In this document: in pieces, positions 22,368 to 34,034 of the stretch
How the letters are laid out: every line of letters starts with the position of its first letter
Position numbering within the stretch: position 1 is the first letter of the stretch
DNA from: Haberlea rhodopensis
Lineage: Eukaryota > Streptophyta > Magnoliopsida > Lamiales > Gesneriaceae
DNA length: 64,000 nucleotides
Assembly (NCBI GenBank): GCA_907163345.1
Contig: CAJQUN010000015.1
Span: forward strand, 9,394,886-9,458,885
Direction of reading: 5' to 3'
Position numbers and translations under genes: made by a program
Notes under the pieces: generated by a model
What the model was told of the DNA's origin: nothing
Databases searched by the model: none
What the model saw: the letters and a program-made list of their open reading frames with translations, nothing else

Positions 22368-23987
22368 AAAACTTGATCGCGATTTATTTAAACAGTAAAT
22401 TCTAAGTGTAGCATGATTATACCGCAAGTGCACGGTGTCAAGTTTTAGTATAGATAAGAAGAATTCGAATTGTCGAACCCACAGGGACTAAAAAATAAGT
22501 ACCAAATAAGACGCTTTAAACTATATTTAACCTACGATAATGAATTAAATAAAATACTAATTAATTAAATTAAACTACTAATCGAACCAAGTCAATTAAA
22601 GTAAACGAGAAAATTCCGCTAGAGAAGATTATCAAGACGTCGGCTCAGCAATGTAATTCCTTACAATTCTCGACTGAATATCCAAATATTTCTAAGGTGT
22701 CGAGTTCTCCTAAGTTATCTAATGTACTCTCTCGAGCTATATTAAACCTAATATCAAATTGTAGTAAGTCACTCTCGTGTACTTAAACAATTCAATATTG
22801 AATTAAATTTTGTGAAAACTTCTAGCCTTCGATTACTAGATATCTATAGCTATCACATATGTATTTAACATCATCTCTCGATCTCAGTCTAAAATCCACG
22901 GTATGAGTTATTAGTTCCGTATCATAAAATCATCTCTCGATTTCAATTACGATACTAACATCATTCAAAGGTGATCAATCCATCAAAAGCATTAAAATCA
23001 TAAAACATACACAAAGAATTATAAGGATTCAATCAAATAACTAATCATCAAATCAAAAGTTCAAAACAAAGGTTCACTTATCCTCGATAATTAAATTTAA
23101 TCCATACTCATAAATAAATACCAACACTCAAACTTGTCTTTCAACATTCCAGGCATGATATAATAAAAAAAATACTAAAGTTTAAAAGTAAGAATAAACT
23201 CACAGCATCGACTCCGGTTGTAGATTCTCGCTCCTACTCTTACTTCCTTCTCGATCGTCTCTTTAATCGCCTTGTTGGATTTGTTCCAAAGTCATGGGTA
23301 AAAGGTTGAAGAATGATGATGGGGTTTAAGGGGACGTGTAGATGGGTTGGAAGTGGACGTACGTTGGACGTGAGGATGGTATCTGGATGTGTGTTTGGTA
23401 AGAGGCGTGTGATTGGTTCAAGTGGTGGAGTGAAGGAAAAGGCTCGTGTGTCCAGTCCGGTCTCCTCACCTTATGGTAGGTATTGGTTGCTCTCTCACCT
23501 CCTATTTTCTCGTGTAGATATCTCAATTCCCACTAAGATTTTATTTCCTCTTTTTTTTTTTTTAACTTCTCGTGGCTCTCTCTCCATCACAAACGTGTGG
23601 TTGTTCCCTTCTTTCATTGTTCAACATCTTCCTCAATTAAAATATTCCCCATTCCTTTCAATCTTATGTGATGATATAATATTTTAATCAATAAAAATGT
23701 ATTATTTTCCCATATAATCTGACTTTCCCTTCTCTTGGTCAAAGATATTCTCCTCAAATACAATTCCCTTGTAAACAATTGTCCAATAAGAATAATCTAG
23801 CATCCCATATGCTGTATGTGAGAATGCATCCGAATTCTTTTAGCCACATTTGTTCACGCAGCAGTGCTTGGGCAGTGCATTTTTCCACTTTTCAGCCTTA
23901 AATTGGGTCCTTTCCATTCCTATGCGCTTCCATCATTATTTGGCTCATTTTCTTCACTTCATCGTATTTTTGCAAATATTCCTCAAA

Positions 23988-23992
23988 CATGC
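23988..23992. repeat. TSD (left) of solo LTR F
   Basis: CATGC, repeated at 26115-26119; the uninterrupted sequence is seen in the other E LTR near 10800. Confidence 0.93.
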
Positions 23993-24544
23993 TGTAGGGT
24001 CTTCCTACCTTAACATCATACTAATAACGTATTATGGACTAATCATGCATTCATATCATCTTAGGGTTTCGGTTGTAGCTTTGAGCTAATAGAGTTACAG
24101 ACCCAAAAATAAAATTTCAAAAGCTAATTAATTACATTCCTGACAATGAATGTTAAAGCGATATAATTATACTACTCCTAGAGTAGAGACTATCCAAAAA
24201 TCATGTATTCCTATCTTCTTTCATGCTCCTTTTAGCTCACTGCCTCAACCCGACCCTTAGTCTTTTAGTCCAAAAGTGTACCTACAGGAACAACCCATCA
24301 TGAGCACGTACATCATTACTTAACATCATAAGGTAATGGCATATAAGTAAATGCATGAAAAATAATCGTAACATATACTTCGTGGTTAATCGTATTAACC
24401 CACTTTGGTTGTCCCTGTTTCATAGTCATGCATATAGTCATTAGTTCTTGACATAAATGATTAAAATCATTCTTCACATATATGCTCATAATTAACAATG
24501 TTATTGAGAAATGGGGATGTTTCTGGCCTTGTTATGTCCGCGGA

Positions 24545-24660
24545 ACAATTGGCCCCCTCGCTTCGACATATAGCGGTACTGTGATTACCCCTCGCTACAC
24601 CTTGATAGCGGATGTAATCTCCTCGCTAGCTATGTCAGCGGTAAGTACCTTCCTCGCTTT
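24545..24660. repeat. CGCT/AGCG array in LTR F
   Basis: Units such as CTCGCTTCGACATATAGCGG and CTCGCTACACCTTGATAGCGG, in predicted intron 2. Confidence 0.8.
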
Positions 24661-24723
24661 CCCATAACAACAACCAGTACACTACTGTACACTCAACCAT
24701 TCTCAATAACATAGTTAAACACG

Positions 24724-24945
24724 TACATCATCATCATCATATCATAAACATCATCATCTTATACTTACTTATCATGATCATCATCATGAACATCATATCA
24801 TCTTTACTCATCATAAACATCATCATCATAACTTACTTATCATGATCATCATCATGAACATCATATCATCTTCATTCATCATAAACATCATCATCGTAAA
24901 CTTACTTATCATAATCATCATCATAAACATCATATATACTTATGA
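24724..24945. repeat. ATC-rich tandem repeat in LTR F
   Basis: About three copies of a roughly 75-base unit rich in CATCATCAT, containing ACTTACTTATCATGATCATC, in predicted intron 2. Confidence 0.88.
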
Positions 24946-24994
24946 AATCATGGCATAATCTTAATGTAGGAATGTGTTTTACCGTCCGATGCCC

Positions 24995-25011
24995 GTACGC
25001 TTCTTACGTAC
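24995..25011 (-). promoter_or_regulatory. Inverted repeat at predicted 5' splice site, LTR F
   Basis: GTACG-7 bases-CGTAC. The loop differs from other LTRs but pairing of the arms is kept. Confidence 0.55.
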
Positions 25012-25171
25012 CTTAATTCCCAAAAGTGGAGAAATTGGAGAACTTTATCTCCTTGAAGTTGTGGGTACCTGGGATGGTTCTACACATTCATACAAATCAA
25101 TATTAGAAGCTAAACAATAGCAAAATACCAAAAATTCAACAAAAATCATCATTTTACACTTTTTAAACAGC

Positions 25172-25362
25172 GGCGATCGATCGCTTAAAATGTGGCGATC
25201 GATCGCCTGACTGTTCGCCTCGCGGCGATCGATCGCTTAATTTGAGGCGATCGATCGCCTGCTGTGTAAATTGCCACTGGTCTTCGTTGATCGATCGCCT
25301 GCTGTGTAAATCGCCACTGGCCTTCGGCGATCGATCGCCTCATATATGGCGATCGATCGCCA
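25172..25362. repeat. CGATCGATCG palindrome cluster in LTR F
   Basis: Seven copies, nearly all GGCGATCGATCGCC/T, some arranged as neighbouring pairs. One 39-base segment with CTGCTGTGTAAAT-CGCCACTGG is itself duplicated. Confidence 0.95.
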
Positions 25363-26114
25363 CCTGCTGGTGGGCGATTTTTCACCATTTTTGAGCATTT
25401 TTCAAGCTCCATCTTAAACCCTTCAAACCAATACTTTCCTACAACACCAACATCATCATAACTCACTAAAATCCACATAAAACATTTCAAAAATCATACC
25501 CCAACAACATACAACCCATACTCAAAACAAACCCATCTAAAACACTTCAAAATCATCCCATTTCAAAACCAGACATCATCAAAACTTTAGGAAGGGTTTC
25601 ATACCTCTTGAAAACTCCAAATCTTAACAAAGATCTCAAAAACAAAGGTTTTGTGGAGCTTCCTCATTCCTCCTTTGAAGAATTTCGAAAATGGGGTGAG
25701 GTTAGGGTTGTGGAAATGTTTGGGGATTTTAAGAGTGATTGGTAAAGTGAAGGGGAAAAGGGGTATAGTGGGGGGTATATGGGTTAATTTAATTAAACTT
25801 GTACCCATTAATTAGCATGATGTGTAAAATACCCCAACATGGTATTTTAAGAGCATTTACAAGAATGCATTAAACTTCCACTAAAATCATACCTTCCTCA
25901 TAATTAACATCCAAAACAAATAAATCATGTTAACATTTCATTACCCAACATGCACAACACGTACCCTGAAATGCAACCCCCGGTCAAGCCTACCATGTGA
26001 CTAAGCATTTTAACATGATAATTAATTTTAACACATAAATCAATTATCCACATAATTCATCATATAAACATAATTAATGCCTTAATTGCAATTAATCATT
26101 TCGGGGACATCACA

Positions 26115-26119
26115 CATGC
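26115..26119. repeat. TSD (right) of solo LTR F
   Basis: CATGC, matching 23988-23992. Confidence 0.93.
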
Positions 26120-26212
26120 AAATTAATTCCAATAAATGTAATATCATTCAAGAATCACTGTAAAATACTACTAGAAAACTTCAAAATATAAGTGCAAAAA
26201 TGGCACTTATCA

Positions 26213-26709
26213 GAATATAATTAATTATATATGTCTATCAATTCCAGGTTGTTGTTTAGTTCTTAGATAGCTACAACATATTCTATTAATTGGAAGCTAC
26301 TTTCATATTTATTAGTTTTTAATTTGTATTGTTAGTTATTTGTTTATGTCTTGGTTATTTGTTGGTTTCTTGTTTATGTCTTGGGTAATGTCATAACAGA
26401 TAGGAGGTGACTTGTAATGGGGTTGGAGTACCCATTATACTCCTTTTATTAATAATAATATTGTTTATAAAATAATAGTACCACATATTTGCTTATATAA
26501 TACCACATATCAATATATATGGTACCACAAATCAGTATATTTAGTACTACCACCCAAACGAGGAAATAGATGCATCGTATGGCAGAATGTGCAGCGCTAA
26601 GGCGCTGCCAAGGTGGCGCTCCGCCGCTGCTAACTATGAAATTTTGGTTAAAAATTCGGATTTAGTATCACAAATCAGTATATTTAGTACAACATATTAG
26701 CTTATATAG
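26213..26709. other. Intergenic AT-rich sequence with minisatellite
   Basis: No gene seen. From about 26480 it carries dispersed copies of AGTACCACAAATCAGTATAT-like words that continue beyond element J (36942-36976) and again at 38330-38640. A GC-rich patch with GGCGCTGCCAAGGTGGCGC lies near 26600. Confidence 0.7.
26705..26709. repeat. TSD (left) of element J
   Basis: TATAG, repeated at 36942-36946. Confidence 0.93.
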
Positions 26710-29615
26710 TGTGAGGGCCCGATCCTAATGTGGTGTTTAATTAACACATACTGATTAATTTACGTAAACAGCGGAAGATTTATTCAAAGGTCTTATCAAA
26801 CGGCCCTAAAAAGTTTTCGCTTTTAGGTGATACATATATACTGATACTTAAATATGTAATTCCGATTTCCATGTCAACATGTTGATCATAACATAAATTA
26901 TCAAGTATATCATACACCAGTAGTAGAATAATTAAAATACAGATACTCGGGGCATACCCCGGTAATTTAAAACACAAGTAAAAATATTCTAGCAACTATT
27001 GGGACGCAAAACATAAAATATAAACCTGAGCTCGCTCTCAAGGAGCTCTGGTATCTCTCGATGCGTCGCTGTAAGCATCGTCACCATGTCCTCCTGTAAA
27101 GCCTGTCATGTCCGAACAACAAAAGACATGACAGCCCCCCACAAAGGGGGTCAGTATCCCAGTACGAGAAATAAATAAATCATGTCAAATGACAAAGTAT
27201 CATGCAATGCATACCATGTATGAATGCGATGTATGAATGGGTACAAGGAATCGAATATCAAGATACCAAAATCGGAGTCCAAAGGAAGGTATCATCAAAT
27301 CATCAAAGCTCGAGCAGAGGGTGACAGTATACGTACATTGCGCTAGGAAAACTCATCCTATGTACGTTACTGCATCCAGCCCTCGTGTCTAGGTCCGGTC
27401 GCACCTGCACGTGACTACAGTTACTACCTATACTGCCTGTCATCGCCATGCTCGTCGTACCCGACACTCAGAGTAAGTCAACTAAGTCAAAATCATGGAT
27501 ATCAAGGAAACGATAGCTCAATATGATATGCCCATGAATCATTATGCATTAATGACATATGCAACTCAATATATCATGCAATCTCATGTGAGAGTATATA
27601 CAAATCATGTAATTTCACATATCATGTAATCCAAAACATTCATCATGTCATATAGTCACATAAGAATCATATAGTGACAAATAAGTCATATAAATCAAAT
27701 AATGACATATAAGGCCATACATTAGCATCATTACACGTCTTTGCCAGATGTCATGATAAAACTCATTTCAACGTACCTCAAACCGTTAGCTAATTACCAA
27801 GTGATCCTCGACTCAATCTTAGGATTACTAAACCTGGCCATAACAGTTCCAAATACAACATAATGTCACATACTAGCCTTAAACATCAAAATAAAACTCA
27901 ACTTAGACCCAAAACCAATTCTCTAAATTTCAGCCTGCGCAACCGTAGAGATCGGCTCATAACTTGTCCGATACTTAATAAAATCACATGGGTCTAATTT
28001 ATTTTCAAAGATAACTCAAAAATGAACATTTCATCAGTTCAACTCATCTTCAAATTCGTTCATTTAGCCTAGGTAAAATGGCCAAGAACAATCTGCTGGA
28101 AAAACAGGACAATTTACCAAATTCCAGCCTGACCCATTTTTGTATACAAATCATAATAAATTCATATGAAGTCCAAAATACTTGAGGCTAGTGGTAAAAT
28201 CACGAAAACCCAAAGTACTACAGTTCATATTTGATGTCCAGAAGCTAGTTCGCTCATCTAGAGGCACATGCAAAACAAAGTATGGCAGTTTTAAAAATAC
28301 TTATACACTCTGTTTTGGCAGAGTGAGCAGTTTTAGGAAAACGTGTATATCTTGCACAAATAAACTCCAAATCATGTGAGGCCAGTTTCTAATGCAATAT
28401 AACTCAAAGTTTTACAACTTTTATTCAGACACCAAGGTCAAAACCGTAGCACATGTTGCCCAGATTTACCAAGAACACACTGCATGTGCAACCCGCCTAC
28501 ATGCATGTTCCAGATTGTGCACCTTGTGGTAAAAACATCATAACTCATTCATTTTAAGTCCAAATCCTCTCATATTTTAACCACAGGACGAAAACACATA
28601 TATATACAACTTTTATTTGAATACCAACATCAAATTTGGAAAACAATTTACCCAGAAACTCGAAGAACTCGATGCATAAAACTCGCATGCACTAAATTTC
28701 CAGATTTTACACATATTGGTAAAATGTTCATAACGTTTTCATCAGAATTCCAAATTAGTCGAATTTACTGTCAAATCGAAGGTATTCCAACAAGCTACAA
28801 CTTATATTTGAACCACAACCTCAAATTCGAAACTTAACTAAACCCAAAATTCGAAATGACAGATACATGCATGCTGAAATCTGTTGCACACTTTTTGACA
28901 GCAAGTTATCTCTACATTTCTCATGCCAAGACTCATAAATTTCGATCCTTAAACAACACCAAGGTATATAAAACTCAATAAAATTGTTATACCTTCACTC
29001 CTCTTGAAGATTTGATGCACAAACCATCAACCTAGCTCAATCCAAGCATTCACCTCTCCAATTCGCTCCAATTTAGAAAATTCTTGATGGGTTCTTCTTC
29101 CCTAGCCTTGTAGCTTCTAAAATTTATATTGCATGCAACATGCATCCACAAATTCACAAGAATTTGGGAGCTAAAATAGGCTGAAAATTCGAAATGATAG
29201 AGAGATGGAGGAGAAATTGTTGAATTGGAGAGAGAGAGCCTTGTTTGGAATGTCTTTTTGTGTTTGAGTGGGATGAGAGAGGTTTTGTCTTGCAAAGTGA
29301 GTGGTGGCCGAAAATCAAAGTGTATTTTAGTATTAATGTTTAATTCTTTGATGTATTGTGGACTCCATGTGTCAATACATCATTATCTTACAAGATTAAT
29401 GGCTCAAAATCATGTATTAAACATGAGTTAATTTAATTAGTGGCATGTGTTCTCCAAGTGCCATGTGATCATGCACATGCTCATGCACTAAAACATGTTC
29501 CACTAGTTGATTGACCTATCGTGGTCCGGAATTCCTTATTTCAAATTTGCACTTTTAATTATCCGGGTTTGCTTAATCATCGTTAATCCGGATTAATTAG
29601 CATCGGGGCGTTACA
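26710..29615 (-). mobile_element. 3' LTR of element J (left)
   Basis: 2906 bases. It lacks both the CGATCGATCG cluster and the CGCT/AGCG array. A donor-like GAAG|GTATAAC lies near 28992 on the minus strand, but no clear acceptor was identified. Confidence 0.93.
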
Positions 29616-32600
29616 CTTCTTCCCCTCTTAAAAAGATTTCGTCCTCGAAATCGCAAAACCAAGTATAACTCAATAAATCAAAACATATGAGATGTTTCAA
29701 TCTCATTCATAGATACTTAAGGATCATCATGTATCAATGACAACTGTTGTGTTCGTCTCAACGATCTACCACTTAATCAAAGTTCTCTATGGTTCCACAA
29801 AGTTCAAAATATCGAGTCAACATCAAACCTCACTTAACGAATCCTATTGATCATCGCAAATGTAATATTTTCATATTTACCTGATTCTTAACTCGAAGTC
29901 TAACGATATAATTCTCTTTGGCGTAGCAAATCTGCTCACCTCAAGCCAAATTTCAATGTTTTCGCAGAAATTTTTATCGTTCTTGGCATTTTTCTCAAAA
30001 ATCTTAAGTTATGCCAAAATTCCTTATCAATTTTCTATCATCATATCAGCGTTCGGTAATTCTGGCTCTACAAAAACTGGACCGATGCCATCCCAAAAGT
30101 TGTCTAAAACTTAAATTATAGAAAAATTCTACTGGTGAATAATGATTTCTGTCAATTCCCACTAAATCACCACTATTGATCGAGACATGACTTCCAAGAT
30201 CTGGATATTTTCTCAGTTGATCCATCTGTATGGGTATGCTAAGCAATACTCATTGCTAACTTAGTATCCATTACATTCTGAAAATAGTTTCGAATTCTGA
30301 TATTATCATCGGATCTCAATCAGATACATTTATTACAGAAACTCACTGTAACTAAACCACATTATCCATATCATAAACATGTCGTCTTCTCATAGACATA
30401 TAGACTATCACATGAAATCAATATCTTGTATTGAATAGTCGATAAATTATATTCAACTTGTTTCACAATCTCTGTTTGTAAATATTTGAGCTATAAAACT
30501 CAAAACTAGAAATTTCCCAAATTCATTGTGGTACTTACAAATCCTGTAGTATCCCATTAGGTCTCGTATTTTTATCTTGACCTGCAGGCATGTCAAACAA
30601 TTTGCCACAAAATTCAAAAATTTCTTTCTTTATACCATCTCATCATGAATAGGATCTCGAGAATGATACATCTCATCATTCCCAGAATAACACTATGTTC
30701 TCTATAGTGTGCTTTCTGCTGTAATACGTCTTTCAAATCAGTAAAATTCGATGCTATATACTGATTTTTCATTCGCAGCCACCACTAAATGGCATACTAA
30801 ATTTACTTGGTTGATAAGACAGAACCAATTTCTTAACTCAATATCTGTATGGGTCTGTCCTTCGAGTCTTTCCGATTGTCAAAATCAGATGTTATCAAAC
30901 TGCAAAGCAAACATCGATGCTACCATTGCACCTTGCACTTTTAGGTTCAGTGCATCTGCTACTAGTTTCATTTTCCTTGATTTATATTGACTATCAAAGT
31001 CAAATTCTTTAATAAATCCAGTCATCGCTTATATCTCAAGAATATGCAATCATCTTTTCATGATACATTTGAACATACGTATTTGCACAACTACATATCT
31101 CCCTGAACCAGTTAACCACATCAACATTGGGGCTGTAGTTCACTTCCATTTCAGTTTCAGTTATGAAAACAGCTTTCTCATTCATCTGACCAAACGAATA
31201 TCAAATTTCTTCTTGGTCAATTGGTTCATAAGTCAGGCTATCCTAGAATATCCTTCCGTAAAAGCCTGTAGTATCTGCCAAAATTCATAAAACTTTTCAT
31301 CTTGAGTACAATGATTGGTCTAGACCAAATTAGTACTATCTTTAAGTATCTGGTGAGATGGTATCACCTATCCCAAAACAACACTTGATTCAACCAAGAT
31401 TTACATTTCGATAACTTGGTACACACTTTGTGCTTCACGAAGCGTCTGAAAAATCAATCACAAGTGTTCTGTGTGGTTCCTTCCGGATCTCGTATACACT
31501 AGTATACCACTGATGAATATGATTACACTTCCACCCAAAATTTACGGAATATTTTTTTTTTCCCATCAAATTCATAACTCTATCGGTATAGTTGTCAGAC
31601 CACACGACATTTCCAAAAATTCAAAATGTCTATATCTGGTTGACCAATTGCCTAGAGAACATTTTCTCTTTTGACTCTGATGGTAATCAGAGTAAAAATC
31701 GTTCTTCTTATACTTCAAGTTTCTTACAATTGATCATTTACTTCTCGATCTTAGGCAGTGGGTATTTATTCTTGACAATAGCCCGATTCGACTACCTTTA
31801 GTCGATACACGTCTTTATAATATCATCTTTCTTCTTCACGAACAATATTGATGTTTCCTCAAGTGACATACTCAGACATTTATACTCGCATCAAGGAGAT
31901 TCTGCAACTATTCTTCTGTATCTGCCAACTTTGCTGATGACATTTCATACAGTACTTTCGATATCAAATCTATTCCTTGGCATCAACGAAGTTAAAATCT
32001 ATTTCCTTCTCTAGTGGAAATTCTTTTATTTCTTCAGAAAAATCTTGGTAAGTTTTCTTACCACTAAGATATCAGTCAACATCGATTCTTCCTGATCAGC
32101 ATTAACTGCTTATGATCAAATATCCTTCATTTTCCAAATATCGCAACAACAATATTTTCATAGCTGATACTATCAGTATCTTAGCTCGCTATTCGTGCCT
32201 ATAAATATTTCATTTTGGGGTCACAAAACAGTCGAAAATTCATTACACCATAAAATCATCTCTAATACTTCGAAACTTATCACAGTCTATGCCCTTGATA
32301 CAATCAAAACCATCTATGGCCAACACCATTGAATTCGAATCCACATCACTATCATTAAACTGTAAGCTACAGTTCACTATTACAAGTGTGGATAGTATAA
32401 TTAGCACTGCTGATTAATTTTCCAAATCATAATAACTGATGCACATTTGATGCAATGTATGAAAACAAAGCTTTTTGTCTCAATAACACTTGTGCAGTGT
32501 GATCAAATACATGACATGTATCTGTGATCACTAGTATCTCTATCATTGCCAAAATCGAAATGGTTATATATCCTGGAGACATCTCAATCCCATTGACAAG

Positions 32601-34019
32601 GTATACTCTCTGGTCTACAGGTAATTAACTGCTGCTGAAACTGAGTGGTCGTAAAGAATAACCACCATGATATCTACCCCTAACTCAGGGTATTTGTTGT
32701 TATGGCTGCATCTATTCCGTAACGGACATGCTTTGACTGGCCACAATCTGTATCAGTTCTTCTTATTCTTTCACATGGATGTGTAAATATTTACATCCAC
32801 AGTGACCTCAAAAGATTTGGTAATCTACAACCTCATAGTCCCTTTAGAACTACTAGAGCTGGATAAATTTGAGTGATATTTCTGAAACTTTTCCAGGACT
32901 ACTTGGATTATCTCAATGATAGTCACTTCATTAATCTTTAATCCAGTTCTAATTACTTCGCACCACATTGGTGTCTTATTCCTTAGTCAAAATCTAATCT
33001 CTTCACTAGTGAATAGCTATTGAGATTGAGTAGATATTTCCATTTCTCAAGTCCACGATAATCAATTATCATTTTCCATGTCATCAACACGGTCTTCTCG
33101 TAAACATCTTTTCCCGTAACAAAAGAGGAAAACTCGTCTTCCATCACTACCATTACTCTGGATATTCTCATGTAAAAGAGTTCAGAGTGAAGTTTTTATT
33201 CATAGTTCGGACACATAGACTGGAACTAAATTACAACAGTCCCCACATCCAAGTCCTCATTCAAACCAAATCTCGTTATTTCTTACAACAACTATATTCT
33301 ATTCTTCAATTGAATATCACTATTTTCAATATCCTCAAGTTCTAAATCATCATCTCGACGTACACAGAATTTGACGTAAACTCATACGTATAACTTTGGT
33401 CTTTCAGACTTAAATTCCTGATGTCAATCAACACAAAGCGTTTTAGTTACTTCTAGTGTCATCCCACTAATCACAAGGATTAAGTCCCAAGGTGATAAAT
33501 AATATTCCCAATAATGAACGCATTATCACTAAGGTATAATTCAATTAACAGTTTTCAGTGCCTACATGTTCGATAGATAGCTATTACAGTTCATACCACT
33601 GTTACCTGTCCAAACACTAACTGTCCAACATAAAATCAAAACATCATATAAAATCTCAAGTCAGAGATGTTCTCATCACTTATTCTACATCATCATCCGG
33701 TCAGCAACTATCAGTGCTAACAAATAAAATTCTCAAAATCTCTAGAACATATGCAACTCAGCATTCATCTCTAGATTATATGCAACTCAGCATTCAAATT
33801 CTCTACATTATATGCAAATCAGCATATTAAAATATTCAGAGATATGACATCTCGCTATCCTTGCTTAATAATCCATTACATGACTAACACTTCATTATCT
33901 AACATGTAATCATAGCAGGCAATAGCATATAAAATCACATAGTCAGGCACATGCACAAACAATTCATTTGTGTCTATTCTCAGTGTCCTAACTCTAGTTC
34001 GAGCATATCCCAGATACAT
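29616..34019 (-). pseudogene. Collinear but unreadable gag-pol of element J
   Basis: No frame is open for long, but the nucleotide order follows element R in minus orientation. The stretch at 31827-31844 matches the bases around the KKKDG motif of reverse transcriptase in R (57911-57930). The one near 31513 matches the bases around the IDDIL motif (57593). The one near 30940-31020 matches the RNase H C-terminus (ADALS in R). Integrase would lie below 30700 and gag above 32700. Substitutions and small indels are spread throughout. In the family these domains would copy the RNA and integrate it; here none can be made. Confidence 0.7.
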
Positions 34020-34031
34020 GCTCTGATACCA
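34020..34031 (-). other. PBS of element J, tRNA-iMet type
   Basis: Perfect TGGTATCAGAGC on the minus strand, three bases from the LTR. Confidence 0.92.
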
Positions 34032-34034
34032 TAA

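Larger units (their letters stand above)
23993..26114 (-). mobile_element. Solo LTR F, intron-bearing sister of K
   Basis: 2122 bases, TGTAGGGTC...GGACATCACA, perfect CATGC duplication, no internal domain. Predicted intron 1 is 25080-25604 (donor CAAGAG|GTATG, acceptor TGTAG|AACCATC) and holds the palindrome cluster. Predicted exon 2 is 25012-25079 (68 bases). Predicted intron 2 is 24282-25011 (donor AATTAAG|GTACGTAAG, acceptor CTGTAG|GTACAC) and holds the hairpin array and an ATC-rich repeat. Solo LTR K matches F outside both segments. Confidence 0.94.
22374..26212 (-). mobile_element. 5' LTR of element E, with solo LTR F nested
   Basis: Ends are TGATCGCG... and ...CACTTATCA. Subtracting F and one TSD copy leaves about 1712 bases. 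The part from 22934 matches the truncated 3' LTR at 7277. The block AATTGTCGAACCCACAGGGAC close to the PBS end is common in Tat-type LTRs. The bases after the end (26213-26217, GAATA) would be the TSD; the partner was lost at the C/E junction. Confidence 0.85.

Noticed and set aside
28182..28379. 65-residue frame present twice (also 35509-35706)
   Set aside because: It is duplicated only because it lies in both LTRs of J; no domain or codon signal.
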